Assembly (NCBI RefSeq): GCF_001680005.1
Contig: NC_033567.1
Location: 868,001 to 932,000, forward strand
Source of the DNA: Plasmodium coatneyi
Lineage: Eukaryota > Apicomplexa > Aconoidasida > Haemosporida > Plasmodiidae
DNA length: 64,000 nt
Direction: 5' to 3'
The notes below the pieces were generated by a model. That model had not been told where the DNA came from, did no database searches, and saw only the letters and a program-made list of their open reading frames with translations. The stretch's first letter is position 1; every line of letters begins with the position of its first letter. Of the stretch, positions 44,587 through 56,669 are shown in pieces. Position numbers and translations under genes: made by a program.

Positions 44587-46435
44587 ATGGAGAATTATTC
44601 CTACAGTTCTGGTGCAGGGAAAATGATACCGTCAGAACAGAGCATCAGCAACGTAGTAAGTATAAAAATCCTCCTCTTTGTGCTTAAGTGGATGGTTTCC
44701 ACATTTGAGATAAACCGTTGGGGAAAGGGGGCATACACATTTTGCATTTCCAAAAAAAAACGTATTTGATTAGATAACACCTTTCCTCCCTATTCAGCCA
44801 AGCAAGAAAGCCTATAAGCAGCACGACAACACGAACCTTTGCGACAGCGCGAATCTACGCGACCCCAAGAACCAGGAAGATTACAATTTGTACCAACACC
44901 CAGGGGATATTAACCTCGTGGATCAGAATGGGTACGCCCTAGAGGAGACCCCCTACTACAGCCATGGAGAAATAAACACCACCCCCTCGATGAACCTGTA
45001 CCACGGTGCAGACATGTACGTAATAGGTGCAAACAATAGTAAAGACATAATGGCAAAGCCAAATAACACCTTCAGCATACCAGGAAGTATACCATCGAAA
45101 GGGGTATCAAATTATGACTATATAAATTCTGCCTTAAATCTCAACCAAGGGAGTTACTATAATCCATACCAAGCGATTAACAACTTTGTCCCCGGCAGCG
45201 AAAATGTGAAGTACGAACTGAAGAGCGAAATGGATGGGGAGTATATAATTCCGGAGATGAGCACAAAGATGAATAATTCCTACGTCATGAACGTAAACAA
45301 TAGTAGCAATATAAGTGGAAAAATTGGACAAAGTGTTATTAATGGTTATATCGATCCAGACAGCTACACCAATTTGTATGAACACGGGAGCGGGAATAAT
45401 AGTGTGCCCATTATGAATGGCATTGCCAGTATGCCTGACATGGAAAATATGGCCAGCGCGACGCACCCCGCTGGACTGGGAAATGTAAATTACGATATGT
45501 TGATGCAGGATTATAACGCTGCTCTGTGCAATAATATAAACAGTGTGAGCAGCGCGCAGAATCTGGCCAGCATGGGTTACCTGGGCGGTTTGGACGTTTC
45601 CCCCTTGAAGGCGCAGCCCTACGGCGCGAGTTTTAACAGCGTCAATTATGCAGGTGCCAATTTTGAGGGTACCAATTTTAGGGAGGCCCATTTCGGAGGT
45701 GCCCACATCGCGGGTTCCCACTTCGGGGATATCAATTTTGAGCCTCTCCCCAAGGATGAGTTCCCCCTCCTGTTTGACAAGCACAAAGGAGTGGACCTGT
45801 TAGGTGATAGGGAAGGAAAATACTCAAAGCTTAGAAGCACCAATCACGCGGAGGTGACCCATACCCACAAACATCCCCCAGAACAGTTACAAGCAATACT
45901 ATGTTTACAGAGGTTGGAGGAAATACCTACCCCATTCTTGAACCTCAAGGATATTAAATATTCAGTTAGCGTTTACTTTAACTCCTATGATGATATCCTG
46001 GAAAAATATCAGTCCCAATTTTACAGCTGTAAATTAAACGAATCGAACACCTATGCAGACTGTGATTTGAAAAACGAAATAATAAAATTACCATTCAACA
46101 ATGAAGAATTTATTTACCTAAAGGTGATAGAAACGTCTGTGTACAAGACGGAAGTAACTGGTCGGTTGCAACTAAAGGTGAAGTCTCTTTCTCAGGAATA
46201 TCCATTGAGAATCCCTATAATAGGAGATGATGGGAATTCCAAAGGATTTCTAATTATGAACTTTTTTATCACGTCGTCTTACTATGATTTAAAAAATGAC
46301 TTGCTCATAACTGACCAGGCAAGTTTTCCTAGTCGGGCCAAGTCTACAAGGATCCGGAGAAAAAATAATGGCTTCCACTTTTTCGAAAATTTTACCAAGT
46401 GGTGTTGCGAGATAACGGATCATCACATGAACTAG
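44587..46435 (+). CDS. Asn-rich protein with pentapeptide-like repeat and C-terminal C2-like region
   Basis: Two exons: 44587-44655 (MENYSYSSGAGKMIPSEQ start, before GTAAGT) and 44798-46435 (after CTATTCAG), about 568 residues. The N-terminal half is Asn/Gly/Ser/Tyr-rich and probably unstructured. At about residues 309-338 six consecutive pentapeptide-like units occur: GANFE GTNFR EAHFG GAHIA, then GSHFG DINFE, close to the A(D/N)LxX pattern. The C-terminal 200 residues are well ordered: KYSVSVYFNSYDDILEKYQ, IYLKVIETSVYKTEVTGRLQ, then FLIMNFFITSSYYDL, a beta-rich pattern that could be a C2-like domain. No signal peptide or TM. I do not recognise the family. A long antisense frame across 45134-45784 is a by-product of the repeats. 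Confidence 0.75.
45626..45742 (+). repeat. Fifteen-base coding repeat encoding pentapeptide-like units
   Basis: Approximate 15-base periodicity, with codon patterns for GA(N/H)F and GS(H)F separated by variable codons (for example GGTGCCAATTTTGAG, GGTACCAATTTTAGG and GGTGCCCACATCGCG). Confidence 0.75.
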
Positions 46436-47586
46436 GGAAGTGGGAACTCGACGTCCTCACGCGTTCGTTCGTTTGTTTGCATGCTTTACTTCGTTCGCTG
46501 GCTCTATGTACACATTTCATTTTATTATTATTTTTTTTTTTTTTTGTTGCATTTGTTTTACGAATGATTCAATTTGTTGCATGCTCCAGTGACTCTGTCT
46601 TTCGTTTGTAATTAAATAGCGCTTTCTAGAGCGGCTGGCCAGCGTTTTAGTCCCTCCTCTCCTCGCACAGGTGTGTTTGCGCCCGCTTGGGGGGGAGATG
46701 AAAGGGAAGGGCTCCCCAAAAAACACATATATGCATAAACATAATCACATATATGTTTGTGTATATGTGCACACTTGTGTTCCTCCTTGGTGGCTGCAGA
46801 ATAACCCCGTCTGTGACTCTTTTTTTTTTTTTTTGAAATTTTTAGAATTTTTTTTTTTCAAGTTCCTTTTTCATGTCCTTCACAATTATCCGCTTAACCA
46901 TTTTTACCATTCATATAGGTAATTTTTTTTTCACACTCTTCAAATTTTTATGAACAAAGCACAGCCATGAAGTTTTCCCTTTTCTACCACTGATTGAAAA
47001 TGATGTTGTGCGGTTGTCATGTCTGCTCGTGTGTGCACATATTAATTCATATAGACATGGTTGGCTCATCTGTCAACGCTGCTGGTTTGTAAAGTGGTCT
47101 ACAATTGAGCATCCAATGCGTCTTTCGTCGACCGTTCCAATAATGGCGATTGTTCCATCCACAGTGCGGCATGTACCGCAAGGAGTTTTAAATCGAGTCG
47201 GGGGAGGTATATGTGTTCGTTTGAGTTTTTCGAAATTTACCAAAACACTAAAAATAGGTGCATTATGCATTTTTTAGGCATAACTTGGGCGTATTATATA
47301 AGCTTGCCTGTTTTAAAAATAAGAAAAAAAATGAATTATAAAAATTGTGCAGGGGCAACCGTAGCTGCAACTACGAGAAGGCACACAAAACTGCACAAAA
47401 GCCTCAGGAATGCAGAAATATGTCCATGCACGCGTCTACATATATGCATGTATAACTTCACGGCGCTACAAAGTGGCTAATTTGCATTAAAAAAGGGGGA
47501 CATTAAAAGGGTGCAGCGTACACATGGGGCAAAATTGGGCATTTCGTGGAACTCCTCAGATAAAAAGAGCTTATACTGTGGAATGT

Positions 47587-47619
<33 letters not shown>

Positions 47620-48167
47620 TAAACGAAAATGCAGCGAAAATAAAAATTCGCTCACTGAAAAGCCACCCAGGCCTTTCTACACTTTTTTTTTTTTTTTTTT
47701 TTTTTTCTTCTTCTTGAATGGAAAACAATGTATGCCCGTGCGTGCACGTATAAAATGCAAAAGAAAAAAAATATACTTTCACATTTCAACACAATTAAAT
47801 GGTACAACTGAGAAGTAGCGCAAAAGGAGTAATAAAATGAACTGTTTAAAAAAAAGGGGTTAATTATAATTTTTCAAAAAAAAACATACAGGTTGTGTGT
47901 ACAAAGGAAGGTGAAGGTCCAAAAATGTACACAGTCGCCCTGTAAACAACTGGATGTGCGCAACACTGCGTGAATAACCCAACTTTTGCGCAATTCCCAT
48001 GAACAATGGTAACTGCGCATCGATTCACATAAACGGGTGAGAAATTCCCCACATGCTGGGTCTGGGGAAGCAAAGAAAAAGAGGCGACTTGGTCAAAATA
48101 AGACTCCTCTTCGTGGTCAATATCGTCGTGATATTCCTCTTCCGCTGGGTGTACTTAAAAAGGGGAA
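46436..48167. other. Convergent intergenic region, about 1.7 kb
   Basis: 3' flanks of the pentapeptide-repeat gene (+) and the WD40 gene (-). Long A/T tracts at about 46530-46546, 46819-46834, 47588-47617 and 47683-47706. No coding frame is supported. Confidence 0.55.
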
Positions 48168-49700
48168 TTAATCCTTTGACTCCCATTTCCATACTTTAGC
48201 ATTGCCAGCTGCAGGGGGGAAAAGCAAAATAATAATAACGGTGAGTTACGTGGGGTTGGAAAATGTGCAGCAAATTTACACACGTATGTACGGAATATGC
48301 AAAAGGTGACGACTGGAGTGCTCCGCATGGACGCTCCCTCCCGTCTGGTTACGTGGCGAAAAACCTACCGTTGGAGAAGAGGACGATGAAGTAGGGCCCG
48401 GAAAGGGGCAGAATAAAATCCGGGTCGTTGATGTTAAATTTGAGGGTCATGGATTCGCGGTCCTTCAAATATCCATAGGGATTAAACTCGGGCAGCGAAA
48501 AAGTGTATAACGCTTTCGTGGAGCCGTAAATAAGTATAGGAACATTCTTATGATTGGTTAAACCAGCCATGCAGAAAATAGGTAAGGTGTTCATTTCGAA
48601 ATGGTTATCTCCTTTAAGACTGAAGGCTAGTATCTTCCCATCGCTCATAGCAGTGATGACGTTAGCTTCATACTGCATCACGGATACCACACTTCCATAT
48701 TTACATTTTACTACATTCACTATTTCTAAATTTAAGAGGTTAACAATTGTTATGTTATCACCACATAGCCATAACGTTCTGTTGAATTTATTTTCCTCTG
48801 CATTGCAATTGGTGTTGATATTTCCTGAGGCACATTTGGAAGAAATAATTTCGATCATTTTAAAAATCTTTGTTTTCGTTTCGATTTTTTTTATAGTCAC
48901 AAAACTTAAGTAGGATTCTTGGTACTTCCAAAATTTCACTTCTCCATTTATACTGGATGATATGATAATACCATCGATGCACACAATGCTGTATATAGAA
49001 TCTGTGTGTGCATAAAGTGTAGACGAATCGGAAGAAGGAAGGTGCATAATTTTTATGAGTCCATTATCTAACCCTGCGAAAATGCACTCTTCCGCGTACA
49101 GGAGGGATAGTACCCTTTTTTTCCTCTTCTTCATTTTTTTATTGCCTTTTAATTTGTCATCTCCATATTCCTCTTCCTCTGGGGTTAATTCAAACTCTAT
49201 TTTTTTTAAATGCTTTATGTCTAGCTCCTTTGATCCTTCTCCGGGTACGAATATCCACACGTTTATTGTGTATGGAGCAACTGACGTGAAGAGGTATATC
49301 TCGTTGTTCGGCCCGTGTACTATTATTGCGCAGTCGATGTAGGATCTTTGCAAAAAGAACGTGTCGACTAATTTTAAATTGTGCAAATTTCTGGCAGGAG
49401 GGAAACAGAGCAGAAGAAGGGGAGAAAACAAGAGTAGTAAAAGAGGGGGAGTAACCAATTGGGAAAAAAGGAAAAAAAAAAGGGGGGGGAGGTAAATGGT
49501 AAAAGCTGTGGATAACAAAAAACTGCGTCGGCTTCTTCGTCTGCCTCTGCTGTGGGGTGGCGGTGTGAAAGGAAGGGGCAAAACAAGCGAAAAGACCGAA
49601 ACGGCTGAAACGGGCGAACTTTCTACCAAACTATCTAAGCACTAAAACTGCCGACTAATTATCTTCACCAACGTGCATCAAAAAACTCCGTCTCCATCAT
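48168..49700 (-). CDS. WD40-repeat protein
   Basis: A frame-consistent three-exon model: 49700-49673 (MMETEFFDA), 49367-48369 and 48208-48168 (ending NAKVWKWESKD), about 355 residues. The middle exon carries WD-like blades: IDCAIIVHGPNNEIYLFTSV, CIFAGLDNGLIKIM, STLYAHTDSIYSIVCIDG with IISSSINGEVKFW, and VVSVMQYEANVITAMSDGKI. The last exon supplies the closing VWKW, typical of a propeller end. Exon 2 is interrupted by a Lys-rich insert (KGNKKMKKRKKR). The first exon is uncertain: its donor GTTGGT is weak, and an alternative acceptor at 49391 would need another 5' exon. The open frame running upstream to 49629 is intron (hydrophobic, pyrimidine-rich). WD40 scaffolds have many roles; none is assigned. 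Confidence 0.72.
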
Positions 49701-52700
49701 AATTATGTGCTTATACGGCCAAGCACATTCCTCTTATATGCACAGATTGATACGAAACTCGGGACCGGAAAAAAAAAAAAAAAAACTTCACTGTGAGCAA
49801 CGTGTACATATGAGATGGATGCACTAGGCGTTGCAGGTGATGCACGGTTCGTTCTTTTTTCTTTTCACTTTGCAGTTGTCTCTTTTCACACATTTTTCTT
49901 TCTCATTCTTTTCCACATTATTTTCTTTTCATCCCTTTGTACATTTTTTTTTTTTTTTTTTTTTTCACATTTTTTTTCTTTCTTCCTTTTGAAGCCATGC
50001 ACACGAACACACCCACGGCAGATACGCAACGCAAAGCAGCACACCACGCACACACGTGTCATGCAAAAAAATGGATTACTTGCAGTCGTCGGAGAAGCGG
50101 CACAATCCTGAAATGGAGAAATGCGAAAATGCGAAAGGGGAGGGGAAATGAAATAAAGAAATAAAATCAACGCGGGAAGGAGCAGTTCCAATAGAACCTT
50201 CATGTGGAGAGCTTCCCACGGGACTCATAACCCCAATGCAGCAGTGGCAGGGAGGTCACCGAGCACACGTAGAGCTACGTATCTGGGAAATGCTCCCCAA
50301 TATCGATCGAATCTACATGACGAACGAGCGGTATTCAAAAATAACAACAAATTTCTTAACCCCTTAGAGTGTAGTGAGGGCAGAAGGTTATTCCTTTATC
50401 TCTGTCCTTGTTCGGATTTTTTTTCTGATAAAAATTTCTCCTATTGTTGTAGTTGTTTTGCATTTTATTGTTCCCATCTGATCCTGAAGGGGTGGTAAAT
50501 TATAATGCTATATGTATGGCAGAGCAATGATGGAGAGTTAAGCCCAATTCATATTCACCCTTCTTGTACCACGTTCACTCTGATAAATAATGCAGAAGAT
50601 CTTTCCTACCATTTGCGTATCCGTACTGATTTTTATATCCACCTCGGAGATAGTTGCCCCTCATATTTAATGCCTGAAGGAGGGAGGCGAAAAAAAAAAA
50701 AAAAAATTCAAACATTCTTACAATCCATGTGTATATAAAAGGGATCAAACATGGGTAAGTACACCTTCCATGCTGCGCCACATCGATCACGCTCACTTCT
50801 CCCTTCGATGCAAACGTTATTGCCCCATAATGCAAAGGGTGTTATTCAAAAGGGGACACTGTTCTGTCATTCCACGCCACGCCCATTTACACCATCCGGT
50901 GTGTTATATATCAAGTCTACTGTGTGGTTATCGTTCCGCTGCTCCCATTGGCAGGAGTGCGTTTTTATGCTGGTAAGCGCAGTTTACGCAGACTCAACGG
51001 TTCATAGGAATGGACTGGCTCCACACTCGATCGATCAACACAACGCCGACATGCACACTATTTCAACGGCGTGGCGAAAGGCTCTCAGGGAATGCTCTGT
51101 CGATTTGCTCCAAACAAACGGAAAAGAAATAAAAACGACGGAAACTAACAGCACGTGGGAGGGTTGTGTAGGCACTCATATATAATCTTTACTTTTATTT
51201 AAAAAGGATCTTCAAATGGGCTTTCATGACATAACGATGTTTGCTTTGCTATTTGGCTGGTTGGGGGGCATGGCATCAAAATTTTTTTCTCCTTCTTCTT
51301 TTTGTTTTCCTTCCGTTTTGTTGCGTTAAACAAAAGGTTGGTATTAAATATATGTACACTGGGCGGGAACCACGCGGGAACGTAAGTACATAAATATATG
51401 TAATTATACGAACGTATGCAAATACTTCTCAAGTTCGATGCGTTACAAATACAAAAGTTTGCTTCACGCATATGCGTATCACACAAGTTCGCGCTTCACA
51501 TAAAAACACGCCTGCAGCTTCGCTTTCGTATGTAACGGCAACATATATATATAAAATTAATTACTTAAAATGTTCACTACGAAACATTTTAAAAAAAAAA
51601 AGTGACGTGGAAAAATTGTATAAATGACATAAAAAACAGATAGCTTTTTTTTTAATTTTTTTAATAACAGAAAAAAAAAAAAAAAAAAATCGAATTAAAA
51701 TGAAAGCAGAACATAATTTTTTCAACGTTTTTTTTTTTTTTTTTTTTTTTTTGGCGTTTCCATAGTTAATACCTTTTTTTCGCATTTACCGCACTTGCGG
51801 AAGTATGCATAGCAATATTTAACCCTTGGTTAAACGCAAATACATACGTATATATATACGTAACATAGTAACACGCGTAATACGTAACATACCTGTATCA
51901 ATAAGTAATGCATACTTAGCCCGCGTGGTAACATAATTTTCATTAGCCCCTAGGCACACGTAAGCCTTCCTATGCCATACCACCTGGAACATATACATAA
52001 TCGCTCCCCCAGCTGCACGAAGCAACCGCTTTATACAAACCATGCGCCACGCCACGCATGGTTATATGTCGGTTTATTTTTCAACCATTTGGAATGACGC
52101 CAATGGCGTTGTTTCCTCTGTTCAACGAAAGTTTCGCAAATCATTCGAGCAAAAAAGAATAAAAAAAAAATTGTTACAACGTAGTGACCCATGGGCATCA
52201 CATGTCCCCCCTCGTCTATGCGCCAACGCGGTGGCATAATATTCAACATAAAAAATTCGCTAAATGGGGTGTGAATATAAAGGACAGGCAAGGACGGAAA
52301 AACAAAATTCCAGCGCTGTGTTGTGAAGAATGGAAAACATGTAGAACACCATCTGAAGGATATATAATTGTAAAAAAAAAAAAAATGAACGGAAAAGGAA
52401 TGCATAAAATGTGGATCCATTTACATATGCCGTACTTGTTTCCACAATGGGTATATCATGCACATATTCACAACATGTACATCCTCAAATGAATCGCTCC
52501 TCTGGCCCCTTGTGCATATGTGTATAATAACACATAAGTAACGAACCGTATTCCGTAAAATGATGGTAGGTCCTCGCACCTATTGTGTTTCTCTTGCCTC
52601 CATGCGGGCTAGGTTAACTAAATGAAAAAGGACGTACAGATTTTCCACCTGCCTATTTTCCAAGTGTTCCCCGATCGCATATATAGTTATATATATATGC

Positions 52701-54236
52701 ACACATACCTCTGCGCATGCAGGCAGCTTGCCGCACGCCTACAACTCTCCCCGCATAACCCCCTTGAAAGCCTTTCAAGGGAAGAATTGCATATGCTGCT
52801 TATATGTAGAACAAAAAAGGGGGGCAAGTTCTGCTGTTGTGTTTGCTTGGAAATAAAAACAGTTATGTATATCAAGGTGGGCAATTTTTTTTAATCTTAA
52901 CCTGCGAACGTGCAAATGTTTACGTAAATATACTTGCGCACGCGCAGAACATGTAGGCACATCATCATTTTGCACGCTGGTCAAATTTAAATATAGCATT
53001 TTTGTTTCACCAAATTTTAAGTGCAATGGTGTATTTTCCCATTAAGGACACCGCCTCACCGTCCCGTCAAATTATTTAGCGGAAAAAAAAAAAAGTTTTC
53101 AAAAATATGCCCATTATATTTTGGGCAACCAGCACACCATGCATATCTGTGTAGAGACTGAAAAAATGTTATTTCCCATATAACAAAATAAACTTAAAAT
53201 AAAACTGTTTAAAAATTTTAGCAATTTTTGGAAAAATGTTACAAAATTTAACAAGTTTAAGAGAATTTATTAAAATTTGCCAAAAATAAGCGCTACTAAG
53301 CGAAATGATTCGAACAAACATGGCTGTGTGAAGGGCCTGCTTTCTGCGCATGCAAGGAAACAGGACACACTATGTTTCGTGTTTGCAAGAAAGCATGCAG
53401 ATATGAATTACATACCGTGTCACCATAGCGGTAAATGCATACACGAGTTATGCAATTAAATGGTGGTGAGTATACCTGTTAAAAGAATTGTGTGGGCAGA
53501 TCAAAACATCCTTTTGCAGAGGACAACAGGAAGTAACTGAAATAGTGTGCTACGCCAGGGTGTCTTTGATGCTTTATTCGTCCACTTAACGTTTTTGTTC
53601 CGTCCGCCCCTTTTTCCTTCTACGCTTCAATATAGCACTTTGTGAAAAATAATTGCAGGGTTGAAAAAAATACATGACCTGTTCAGGCAATTTCTACCAT
53701 TTATTATTATTATTTTTTTTTTTTTTATGCAATGCTGTTAAGCATCCTTTTAGCTAGCTGGGCCGAACTACAACGCCCGAAAAATGTACGTAAAATAAAT
53801 TAATTAAAAAGAAATAAATGATGGTTAATTAAGTTAAATTAAAATGAAATGAATAAAGGGGACGGGATAATAAACAAAATATAGCAATATTGCAAACATA
53901 GCAAAATGAACGAAATATAGCAAAATGAGCATAGTCAGCAGAGTAAGCAGCATGGGCACATTACGTTGAGTAAGCAGAATTTACGAAATGAAACCCTATT
54001 CAAAATTAAAATTGACAACTGCACCTTCGCAGGGAACTATCCCAAACGGATATACACTTATGCTCATGATGAAAAAAACTACTAAAAAAATGGCAACGCT
54101 TGAGTAGTGCAAAAGGGAGTTCTTGCACGACGAATTATTGGACTTCAAATGTGGGATCCACGAGAATGATGCACACGTCTGTTTATCCCCGTGCGTACAC
54201 ACTTTTGCATGCGCATTCACAAATACACACATCAAA
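49701..54236. other. Unusually long gene-free stretch, about 4.5 kb
   Basis: Between the WD40 gene start (-) and the stop of the small two-TM gene (-). I checked frames on both strands; all are short, rich in homopolymer-encoded Phe/Lys, and lack codon bias. Poly-T/A tracts at about 49947-49966, 51590, 51671-51690, 51729-51753, 53079 and 53715-53728; (TA)/(TACG) runs near 51840-51870 and 52680-52700; a small AGCAAAATGA-type repeat at about 53880-53945. No tRNA or rRNA is recognised by eye. Confidence 0.45.
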
Positions 54237-55274
54237 CTAATATGTATATCCATACAAGTCTTCAGAGTTATACTGATAAACATAGTGCCCCAACAGGGAA
54301 CAGATGGCAAACGAGTAAATGACGCTCAAGGCGCTGCCAACACACAGCGCCCGATTGGCATATTTACGTCTGGGCGAAGATTCGTCATATTTTAAACTAA
54401 ACAAATAGGAGAGGCAGCCTAGGAAACAAAAAAAAAAAAAAAAAAAGGAGGGAAAGATATAAATGGAAAACATGTAATAAATGGTGTGCGCACCTGTGGG
54501 CGGACGTATACCTGCCCATCTGGGCACATTGCACGTGCTACCACATATTCGTATCAAGTAGTGGCATCTATACATATGCATTTCGATATATTTTATTCTT
54601 TTTTCTCCTTTTAGCAAACCTATAAAGGGCACAAAGAAACTCAAAAAGGTATGAATTCGGGGCTTTAAAGTGCTATCCTCCTTTTTTTTTTTTTTGTCCA
54701 AATCTTCAGAATCCTACAACGAGCAAAAAAAAAAAACAATATGGATTATAAAATGTAGACGAAATGAAAAAAGGGGAAATACAATCCTGCGCGGGAGTAA
54801 TTTACACGAAGACGAAGTTTAAAAAAAAAGGGAGAGGGGTGCAGTTCATACCAATGATTTTTCATTCGCCGAAGGTTCAGACGTGAATTTGGGTTCGTCA
54901 GTAAGTTGCCGTGAGTTCAAATTAAAAATTCTTCTGTATTCGCTTTTTTGGTACTAAGGAGCAAAAAGGAGGGGAAAAAAAAAAATAGAGTTGACAATTT
55001 TTCCGACTTCATCACGCGTGCAGTAATAGTCTGCATGCGGTGCAAGTTAATGCGCACACGTTACAACCGCGCGTGTGTGCTCTCAATTAGTTACCTTTGT
55101 CAAATCCATATTAAACAGGTCGATGCTCTTCCGGTCCATCAGAATCCCATGCGGAAAACATTCGTCATCGTTTCCATTATTAATTAGTAAGGTATTTTCC
55201 CTGTTTATAATGCTCAGATTGAAGGCATCCTTCAAATTAATTATTTCCTCCTCGTTCTCCGAAGAGCTAGCCAT
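54237..55274 (-). CDS. Conserved small protein with two predicted transmembrane segments
   Basis: Four exons join in frame: 55274-55095, 54953-54852, 54713-54620 and 54418-54237, about 185 residues. It starts MASSSENEEEIINLKDAFNL and has an acidic/polar N-terminal domain of about 110 residues, a KKKKKEDSTLK stretch, a first hydrophobic segment (HTFLSFFVPFIGCLSYLF, formed across the exon 3/4 junction) and a second (ALCVGSALSVIYSFAICSLL). It ends YNSEDLYGYTY. The layout, N-terminus cytosolic with a hairpin near the C-terminus, would suit an ER or endosomal protein, which is inference. I do not recognise the family. Splice sites are GTAACT, GTATGA and GTTTGC donors with TTAG/GTAG/CTAG acceptors; the GTTTGC donor is unusual but restores the frame and the helix. 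Confidence 0.72.
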
Positions 55275-56669
55275 TTTTTTTTTTTTAATTTACAAGTATT
55301 TTCAGGTATTTTATATATACCTATCTACTGTGTGAATTAAAATTGTAAATCGATCTTTGACGCCTAGGCTGCTTCCGGAATGTAATAATTCAGCATAAAT
55401 ATAAATATGCAAATTTAGTGAAAAAGTTTAAGAAAGTATACTAGTTTTAATAACCTTAGTATTCAAATAATGTTTTTTTAACTGTTTGAAGTACTTTTCT
55501 AATTGCGTTCGCACAAATATGAAGGACAGTTGGTTTTTTTCTTTTTTCTTTTGCTTTACCTAATTACCAAAAAAGGTAATACAAACTCCGAAAATTGACA
55601 TAATTTTTAGTTTTAAAATGTTGTATGCAACGTGCATGTATAAACGTTTTAGTATACATAAATGAATTCGCTAATTGCATATTTTATTCCGCTCGCTATC
55701 TTTAAAATGGTAAAATTGGTAAAAAAGGAAAGGGGAAAAAAAAAAAAAAAACTACGAAAATAATTAATGTACAATTGTACGCACTCGCGCCAGCTGATGG
55801 TAAATTAAAATTTTTTTGACCTTTAAAAAAAAAAAAAAAAATTATTTTTTTCAAATCTTCCTTTTTTCCTTTCACACGCAGGAAGAATATATCCATAACA
55901 AACGAATGACAAATAAAAGAAAGGGTGTTTTTTTAGTTCGTTAGTTTGTTATTTATTCTTCTGTTTCCTTAAGCGCGGCATCATAAGCATATATATACGT
56001 ATTGTTGCGCTACGAGGTTTCATCATTTTTACACCTTTTTGCTAATATATTTTTTGCAGTATATTTTTAGTTTCAGATAAAATTGTGCTGAACTTGATTG
56101 GTGCTATTACTTAAGTGCAGCAAAAATGCCTCTGCGGGGGTGCAGGGAGCATGCAGTGATATTAAAGGCTCGCAAACGCACGCAAATAGTACATATTACG
56201 TCGCACATGGCACATGATACATACACGCTTAGCACATGCACTTTGTGCCCACCCAATGAGCTCCCCATGTACATACAAAATAATATACTCTTGTCATACA
56301 AACGTATACGCTTTGCGTACAACTTGAAAACATCGATATAACGCATGAACAAAAATGTACTTCCAAAACGTAGGTAAAAAGGTATATACAATTACATAAG
56401 CAACTCTCTTTTTTTAATTAATTTTCTCATACTGTATTTTTTCCCACCTTTCAAATTGTGTACACTATAATTTTTATTTTTTTTTTACCAGATCTGATCA
56501 CATCAAAATGTATCATTTTCTTAACAAGGTTAAAAAGGTTGAACAAGTTGAAAAGTTTCAAAAAAAAAAAAAAAAAAAAAATTCATAAATAAATCAAAGA
56601 ATTATTAAATGAATCAACACGTACACTTCACAACGAAAAGGTGAAAAAACTTTGGTTCCATTATCTCTT
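55275..56669. other. Intergenic between two minus-strand genes
   Basis: Very AT-rich with A-tracts near 55736-55751, 55825-55840 and 56561-56581. Presumed promoter of the small two-TM gene. No coding frame is supported. Confidence 0.55.

Noticed and set aside
45134..45784. Minus-strand frame of 216 codons
   Set aside because: Antisense to the pentapeptide-repeat gene; periodic Gly/Ile/Thr composition mirrors the 15-base repeat.
49391..49629. N-terminal extension of the WD40 frame
   Set aside because: Strongly hydrophobic Pro/Leu/Phe-rich translation of a C/T-rich stretch ending in an acceptor AG; read as intron.
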